Source of the DNA: UBA2259 sp964543485
Lineage (GTDB): Bacteria > Patescibacteriota > Dojkabacteria > SC72
Direction of reading: 5' to 3'
DNA length: 64,000 nt
NCBI GenBank assembly: GCA_964543485.1
Contig: CAZIYI010000001.1
Span: 62,001 to 126,000 of the forward strand
Shown here piece by piece: positions 61,549 to 64,000 of the stretch. Position 1 is the first letter of the stretch; every line of letters begins with the position of its first letter. Position numbers and translations under genes: made by a program. The notes below the pieces were generated by a model that did not search any database, was not told where the DNA came from, and saw only the letters and a program-made list of their open reading frames with translations.

Positions 61549-61927
61549 AGAATTGAAGAGGTAAACCATCTTTTCCATAACTATTCCCATTAGACAATAT
61601 TGAAAAGTAATACTCCTTTGTACTAACTAACTGTTTTAAGGTAACAATATGTTCCTTACTTAAAGTATCATTCACTAAATCAACCCCTACCAGCTCTAAT
61701 ACTTTCATCTCTTTACCATAAAGGATATAACCTGAACACTTCTCTTTACTCCTCCAAAGTATATCTACAGAATTCTCCTCTATACCCCTTCTAATCTCAA
61801 CATTAAATGGAGTACAGCCCTCAACGTATGCTGCTCCTTCAGAACCAGACACCTTAAAAAAGAATATCCCTACTACAACAAGTAGTAAACTTAATGCACC
61901 CAATGTAATATGCCAACTACTTTTCAT
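61532..61927 (-). CDS. Small membrane-anchored FN3-like protein
   Basis: 131 aa from the ATG at 61927 (a start 8 codons upstream is possible). Membrane helix (about 7-25), then one beta-sandwich of FN3 type: VDILWRSKEKCSGYILYG, EHIVTLKQLVSTKEYYFSILSNG. The pattern matches the FN3 domains of the 537-aa protein at 39781. The two Cys could form a disulfide. It overlaps the upstream gene by 11 nt, so they are coupled. Confidence 0.72.
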   Translation of the reverse strand: MKSSWHITLGALSLLLVVVGIFFFKVSGSEGAAYVEGCTPFNVEIRRGIEENSVDILWRSKEKCSGYILYGKEMKVLELVGVDLVNDTLSKEHIVTLKQLVSTKEYYFSILSNGNSYGKDGLPLQFSIDSL

Positions 61928-62318
61928 CTTCTTTAACAATAATATAATCAACTAAATTATAAACATTAGATCTCCCATATATTGTAATCTCTAATTTATG
62001 ATCTCCAATATCTGAAATAGTTGGAATACCATATAAATACCTTCGATCCATTAATTCAATCCACGCTACACCACTAATAGCTATTTCTACCTCCTCTATA
62101 TTACATCCTACAATATTTGGAACAAAGTAGTACTCCTTTCCAACATAGGCGATATTAGGAATTACATTACTAATATACGGTTTACAACCGGTCTCTTGGA
62201 TATTTACACCTTTAACCTCTTCGTTATTCTTCTTAATTAAATATATTGAAGATACTATTGCTGCAGATGGAATTAGAATAAAGCACAGTATAAGAAGTAC
62301 TCTCTTTGTATTAATCAT
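61917..62318 (-). CDS. Small membrane-anchored Ig-like protein
   Basis: 133 aa: membrane helix (about 7-28), then a single beta-rich domain (about 40-130) with two Cys (ETGCKPYI, VGCNIEE) and GDHKLEITIYG. It resembles an Ig/IPT-like fold, by eye. First gene of a two-gene minus-strand transcript starting almost at its ATG. Confidence 0.68.
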   Translation of the reverse strand: MINTKRVLLILCFILIPSAAIVSSIYLIKKNNEEVKGVNIQETGCKPYISNVIPNIAYVGKEYYFVPNIVGCNIEEVEIAISGVAWIELMDRRYLYGIPTISDIGDHKLEITIYGRSNVYNLVDYIIVKEDEK

Positions 62319-62327
62319 ATATAAAAT

Positions 62328-62356
62328 AGTGTATCAATAAAATTTTCTGTTTACAA
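62328..62356 (-). promoter_or_regulatory. promoter of the small Ig/FN3 gene pair
   Basis: TTGTAA (62356-62351), 17-nt spacer, TGA-TACACT extended -10 (62333-62328); the -10 ends 10 nt before the ATG. Its -35 lies on the same bases as the rpsT -35 on the other strand. Confidence 0.6.
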
Positions 62357-62378
62357 ACTCCATTTCAATATATATAAT
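62350..62378 (+). promoter_or_regulatory. promoter of rpsT
   Basis: TTTACA (62350-62355), 17-nt spacer, TATAAT (62373-62378). Start near 62385, leader about 30 nt. Overlaps the divergent promoter at the -35. Confidence 0.7.
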
Positions 62379-62414
62379 ACAACACAGTTATCAATCATTT
62401 TATTAATTAAGAAA

Positions 62415-62711
62415 ATGCCAAATTTAAAAACATCTATCAAAGATTTAAGAAGTTCAAAGAGAAAAACCGTTTACAATGACAGATTAAGAAAAAGAGTTAA
62501 GAAATCTGTTAAGAATTTTACTAACGCATTAAATATCGGCGAGAAGAGTAAAGCCGAAAAAGTATTAAAAAATGTTTACAAAGTTCTTGACAAAGCAGCT
62601 AAGAAAAATGTTATAAACAAAGGTAAGGCAAGTCGAAAAAAATCACGACTTGCAGTTCAACTTAACAAACTGTCCAAAGATAATGTCAAAATTACTCAAA
62701 AGAGCTCTTAA
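62415..62711 (+). CDS. rpsT: 30S ribosomal protein S20
   Basis: 98 aa, nearly all helical and basic: MPNLKTSIKDLRSSKRKTVYNDRLRKRVKK, VLKNVYKVLDKAAKKNVINKGKASRKKSRL. S20 binds the 16S 5' domain. Its last 29 nt overlap the start of the next gene. Confidence 0.96.
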   Translation: MPNLKTSIKDLRSSKRKTVYNDRLRKRVKKSVKNFTNALNIGEKSKAEKVLKNVYKVLDKAAKKNVINKGKASRKKSRLAVQLNKLSKDNVKITQKSS

Positions 62712-63231
62712 AAATTCTTTAGTACCAGCAATCCTTATGATTGCTGGAAAAGCTTTAGGAATTTTTATAGTAAGTGCGAAATATGGTTTCCCATTAGAAA
62801 TTGGGAACGATCTTAATGGTATCTTTTCAACACAGATATACTTTAATGATATACAAACCACCTACTTTGTTAACTCAGTATCTGATTTAATGATGTTGAT
62901 AGTAATAGCAGTACCCACTGCTTACCAAATAATTAAGACTGCAATATTCCAATCTACTTTTAGTAACCCTAAAACTATCGTTAAAATAGCAAAATTCAAT
63001 ATGATTCAATGGATAACCAGAAACGATACAACATTTCTTAAAATATTTGTATGGTGTGCATTTCTGTGGCTATGTACAGGTGTAATAGTAAAAAATGCTC
63101 TCGAAGGAGATACTTTTATATGGATAGCCATACTTGCAGGATCTCTCTCTTTACTTTCTGGTTTTGGAGCTTTAAAAACATTTGAAATTGAAATCAATAG
63201 GGTATATCCTGATAGTAAGAAATATTACTAA
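62683..63231 (+). CDS. Unknown multi-spanning membrane protein
   Basis: 182 aa from ATG 62683 (MSKLLKRALKN). About four membrane helices (near 10-28, 58-80, 122-142, 145-165), with short polar loops. No family recognised. It is nested between rpsT (29-nt overlap) and the following gene, whose ATG overlaps its stop (TAATG), so the pair is probably translated together. Confidence 0.7.
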   Translation: MSKLLKRALKNSLVPAILMIAGKALGIFIVSAKYGFPLEIGNDLNGIFSTQIYFNDIQTTYFVNSVSDLMMLIVIAVPTAYQIIKTAIFQSTFSNPKTIVKIAKFNMIQWITRNDTTFLKIFVWCAFLWLCTGVIVKNALEGDTFIWIAILAGSLSLLSGFGALKTFEIEINRVYPDSKKYY

Positions 63232-63785
63232 TGAAAAATCAGAAACTTAAAAAATTCTTTACACTTTTTTTAGAGCCATTCGCATTTGGTATACTTGCAT
63301 TGATATTTATAATTCCAACGATAACAGTTGTTAACTTACAACCAATTACCAAAGTATTAAAAGATTTGAATGTTTTAGGTGTATCAGAAGAACAAAGAGT
63401 TGAAATAAATGTCATTGGTGGAACACACCAAATATTCGGAAGAGAGAAACTACTAGAAGATGAGAATAGTATCTTTACCTACACAACAACTCTTACAAGA
63501 AGAGATGCAGATAGATATTCAAAACCAATACTTGAGATTAAGAACAATAAAAATGTTGATGTTAAACTAGAGATTTATGGAAACACTCACCTACCAACCT
63601 ACTCTAATATCTCCATGATAATAAATGATCAGGTATATAAATTACAAAGTGCTAATGGAGATGTCGAAATACAAAAGATCCTTCTATCTCCCAATCAGAA
63701 ATATGTTGTGTATCTTGTTGTCGAAAGTTTCTCCAATGTACAGTTTAACGAAGATTTCGAATTAAAGATTAAAGAGATTGAGTAA
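63231..63785 (+). CDS. Unknown membrane-anchored protein with external beta domain
   Basis: 184 aa. A membrane helix at about 14-36 and an external domain of about 140 residues with beta-like alternation (EINVIGGTHQIFGREKLL, ILEIKNNKNVDVKLEIYGNT). No Cys, no known motif. Start overlaps the preceding gene by one base; lepA follows 47 nt later. Confidence 0.7.
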   Translation: MKNQKLKKFFTLFLEPFAFGILALIFIIPTITVVNLQPITKVLKDLNVLGVSEEQRVEINVIGGTHQIFGREKLLEDENSIFTYTTTLTRRDADRYSKPILEIKNNKNVDVKLEIYGNTHLPTYSNISMIINDQVYKLQSANGDVEIQKILLSPNQKYVVYLVVESFSNVQFNEDFELKIKEIE

Positions 63786-63832
63786 TTAAACACCCTTTTT
63801 CACTGTAAATATAATATAATTATCCATATTCT

Positions 63833-64000
63833 ATGGTTAATACGAATTTAAATACAATACGCAATTTCTCAATAATTGCACATATAGATCACGGAAAATC
63901 TACATTGGCAGATAGAATACTTGAGCAAGCACATATAGATATCTCAAGAGATAAAAGAGAGTCTCGAATATTAGATAGATTAGATTTAGAACAAGAGAAA
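63833..64000 (+). CDS. lepA: Elongation factor 4 (LepA), 5' end only
   Basis: 56 codons to the window edge: IRNFSIIAHIDHGKSTLADRIL and LDRLDLEQEK match the LepA start with its P-loop. LepA is a translational GTPase acting on stalled or initiating ribosomes. A doubled TATAAT (63810-63820) lies 12 nt before the ATG. The G4 motif is beyond the window. Confidence 0.93.
   Translation, partial: MVNTNLNTIRNFSIIAHIDHGKSTLADRILEQAHIDISRDKRESRILDRLDLEQEK

Noticed and set aside
1..64000. CRISPR arrays, tRNA or rRNA genes, phage genes
   Set aside because: No regularly spaced repeats, no cloverleaf-like intergenic sequence and no phage-like proteins were seen; all spacers were read on both strands by eye.

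Overview
The window is compact, AT-rich (about one third G+C by eye) bacterial DNA. I infer a Candidate Phyla Radiation (Patescibacteria) genome, perhaps near Dojkabacteria or Katanobacteria; the finer placement is a guess. The evidence is an S10-spc-alpha ribosomal operon with no L30 gene between rpsE and rplO and only an 18-codon relic where L29 (rpmC) belongs, many short or stripped-down housekeeping proteins (IF-2 of 519 aa, AlaRS of 595 aa), many single-pass envelope proteins with Ig or FN3 folds, and no biosynthetic pathways. TGA is an ordinary stop codon (ruvX, tgt). Three runs of exactly 100 N mark scaffold gaps inside rplR/rplF, tuf and a DUF11-like gene.

Layout. 0-4 kb: a CAP-domain surface protein (cut by the window edge), HU and RNase Y. 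4-8 kb: a RAYT-type (Y1 tyrosine) transposase whose terminal repeat supplies the tgt stop codon, then tgt-queA, fmt and an unknown tandem-repeat protein. 8.2-8.5 kb: RNase P RNA. 8.5-27.4 kb, all on the minus strand: fusA, tuf, rpsJ to secY, adk, infA to rplQ, rplM, rpsI and a DUF4349 protein. 27.4-31.9 kb: a TPR lipoprotein, a YabE/Rpf-like wall hydrolase and a UvrD/PcrA helicase. 31.9-41.8 kb, minus strand: a run of envelope genes including a VirB6/TrbL-like multi-spanning protein, an 873-aa membrane protein ending in an HExxH domain, an FN3 protein and a PGRP-fold protein lacking zinc ligands. 41.8-50.2 kb: rsmE, an m5C methyltransferase, then pnp, rpsO, infB, nusA and dnaJ on the minus strand. 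50.2-59.9 kb, plus strand: sortase, orphan solute-binding protein, Ig-domain protein, alaS, ruvX, mltG, LCP ligase and holA. 60-64 kb: a DUF11-like surface protein, two small Ig/FN3 membrane proteins, rpsT, two membrane proteins and the start of lepA.

How it works together: most genes serve translation, RNA turnover and a Gram-positive-like cell surface (LCP, MltG, sortase, Rpf-like hydrolase, anchored Ig/FN3 proteins). Promoters are sigma70-like, often with an extended TGn -10, and in at least eight genes the -10 box lies only 6-8 nt before the start codon, implying leaderless mRNAs.

Most striking observations: EF-Tu and EF-G both lack the canonical guanine-recognition Asp of NKxD (NKFG and NKIN) and have altered G5 loops, while IF-2 in the same window keeps NKID; the L29 relic; an envelope-spanning operon with a VirB6-like channel and a tethered HExxH domain; and a terminator hairpin between a candidate promoter and nusA.
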